From contig NOWV01000122.1 in NCBI GenBank assembly GCA_003344405.1, positions 1 to 64,000 of the forward strand: 64,000 nucleotides of DNA. The letters run 5' to 3'. The DNA comes from Trichoplax sp. H2 (lineage: Eukaryota; Placozoa; Uniplacotomia; Trichoplacea). Numbering within the stretch: the stretch's first letter is position 1; each line of letters begins with the position of its first letter. The notes under the pieces were generated by a model that was given only the letters and a program-made list of their open reading frames with translations, was not told the origin of the DNA and did not search any database. Shown in pieces: positions 62,701-64,000 of the stretch. A program made the position numbers and the translations under genes.

Positions 62701-63842
62701 GTTTATGGACTCCTTGGCAGCCTGGAAATTGCATCTTAAACTTACGACCCATTAATAATCGTACCAGTGGTAAACCACAATGTCGTACTCGAAGAATCTT
62801 AAGGCAAACCAGGAAACGCTACGAATGTTTACAACCTAATTTATTATTTCAACAGCGCTATATCGATGAAGATCAATTCTCATGGGATGCTGGCTCATGG
62901 GCTACTTGTCGAACTTATCCGCGATCTCGTTGCGGTGATGGCTTACAATATCGTCCTATTTATTGCAAGAATCAAAATCAACAAATTGTTGCAACATCGT
63001 TATGCAAAACTAGACCACCTGAAGGAGTACGCGGTTGTCGAGAAGATTGCGATGTTGATTGTGCACTCTCACCATGGTCAGATTGGTCTTCTTGTTCAAA
63101 ATCATGCGGATTAAAAGGCATTTCAACACGCCATCGTAGCATTCTTTTCAATGCTACAGGTATTGGAAAAGCATGCCCATCCAGTCAGCAATTACAACAA
63201 CAGAAGTCTTGCAACATTCGCCCATGTGTAAATTATATCATAACTCGAAGTTCTTGGTCTGCATGTAAAACATCGCAACGTCAATGTGGTTATGGAAGAA
63301 AATCTAGGAGTATTACTTGCACACGTTATGACGGGAAGTATTTTGATCTCACCTATTGCCTTAATCAAAAGCTAACGCAATCTATGCAGGAGGTAAAGAA
63401 TTTTACCAAATTAAATGAACTCATTCAGTTTATGGACATTGACGTTGAAAGAAATTGCTATATTCCATGTAAGGATGATTGTGTTATGACCAGTTGGAGC
63501 TCATTTAGTCCTTGCTATCGTAATTGTAATAGAAATGATAGTCAACCACATCGTATAAGGGTTCGCCATGTCTTAAGGCCTAGCAGATATAATGGTCAGA
63601 AATGTCCTACAAACAATATCCAGATCATAAATTGCACTCAATCACAAGCACAATGTGCACAAGTTGAGTGGCAAACTAGTCCTTGGCAGAATGGAACAAG
63701 ACAAGTTTGGTGCCTAGATGTAAATACTGGATATAATGTCACAGGTTGTGATGAATTAACTAAACCTTCCACCAAAAAATCCTGTGACAGTAAATGTAAT
63801 GAACCTTATAAGGAATGCCAAGAAGGTCAATGTATATGTAAG
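59703..63842 (+). CDS. THSD7: THSD7-like thrombospondin type-1 repeat protein (copy 2, 3' end outside window)
   Basis: One exon of 1380 codons runs from the ATG at 59703 (signal peptide MSKCNSYWICFAILLHLVII) to a donor at 63842|63843 (AAG|GTAAGA). This is the same exon boundary as in copy 1, just after the CxxGxCxC segment (CQEGQCIC). The EGF-like, TM and tail exons should follow beyond 64000. The frame continues to a stop at 63912-63914 only through the intron. The TSR order matches copy 1 (PWSEWSSCCSPY, PWSAWSNCSQSC, PWSDWSSCSKSCGLKG, SWSSFSPCYRNC). Several repeats have lost standard cysteines: near the N-terminus SWNSWQSNSS, then RWSDWQTETLQ, then PWSDWSSPPPSSS. Only one clear CxxSCG O-fucosylation site remains. 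It is a divergently transcribed paralogue of copy 1, faster evolving by this measure. There is no stop or frameshift, so it is probably functional. Confidence 0.88.
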
Positions 63843-64000
63843 GTAAGAAAGAATAATCATCTACTTGAGTTTTTTTTTCTACATTCTCACATTGAAGAGT
63901 TTAACCTTCATTAGTCATTTCACTTGCAAAGTTTAGCTGGCGATGCTCAATAGATCTGTAGAAGTGATTAATCTAGCATAAAGGAGTTACTTCCAATGCT
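63843..64000 (+). other. Start of the first coding intron of THSD7-like copy 2
   Basis: It begins GTAAGAAAG after the CQEGQCICK end of the long exon. None of the sequence up to the window end resembles the VGFQRINNGC start of the next exon in copy 1, so the intron continues past the edge. Confidence 0.6.

Noticed and set aside
1-64000. tRNA, rRNA or snRNA genes
   Set aside because: Visual search for TTCGA-type B boxes in cloverleaf context and for conserved snRNA starts found nothing convincing. A covariance-model scan would be decisive.

Overview
The window looks like nuclear DNA of an early-branching animal, most likely a placozoan (Trichoplax/Hoilungia type). This is an inference from its AT-rich composition, small GT-AG introns and animal-specific gene set (EPS8, THSD7, ROCO with Death domain, AATF, B4GAT1, BET1). 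I spliced the genes by hand. Exon joins were accepted only when phase, splice sites and family similarity agreed.

Left part (1-10.4 kb, minus strand): two tandem paralogues of a ROCO-family signalling gene. Only the 5' end of the first is present (1-522). The second (4368-9333) can be spliced into one 1178-residue protein with kinesin-light-chain-type TPRs, a Roc GTPase, a COR domain, a CxxC-CxxC segment and a C-terminal Death domain. About 1 kb of non-coding upstream DNA was duplicated along with the genes.

Middle (16-23.6 kb): B4GAT1-like glucuronyltransferase (15975-18439, plus, 7 exons, 413 aa) converges on AATF/Che-1 (18871-22060, minus, 12 exons, 559 aa). Next comes a five-copy array with a 146-bp period, then an 11-kb stretch with no recognisable exon.

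34.5-47.7 kb: an EPS8-like actin regulator (34490-42780, plus, 22 exons, 1333 aa) has PTB, SH3, polyproline, a WH2/LKKT-like exon, the EPS8 effector SAM and a long Gln/Leu-rich tail. It is followed by a foldback element, a doubtful small membrane-protein gene on the minus strand, and the ER-Golgi SNARE BET1 (45612-47739, plus, 4 exons, 107 aa).

Right part (49-64 kb): two THSD7-like thrombospondin-repeat membrane proteins lie head to head, one on the minus strand (complete, 49104-53910) and one on the plus strand (59703 to beyond the window). Each has its whole TSR ectodomain in one ~4-kb exon. The 5.7 kb between them holds candidate 5'UTR exons and diverged ~125-bp and ~207-bp repeats.

No tRNA, rRNA, CRISPR array or intact transposase gene was recognised. 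The genes do not form an operon or pathway. The recurring theme is local duplication (ROCO, THSD7, satellite-like arrays, a duplicated EPS8 exon).
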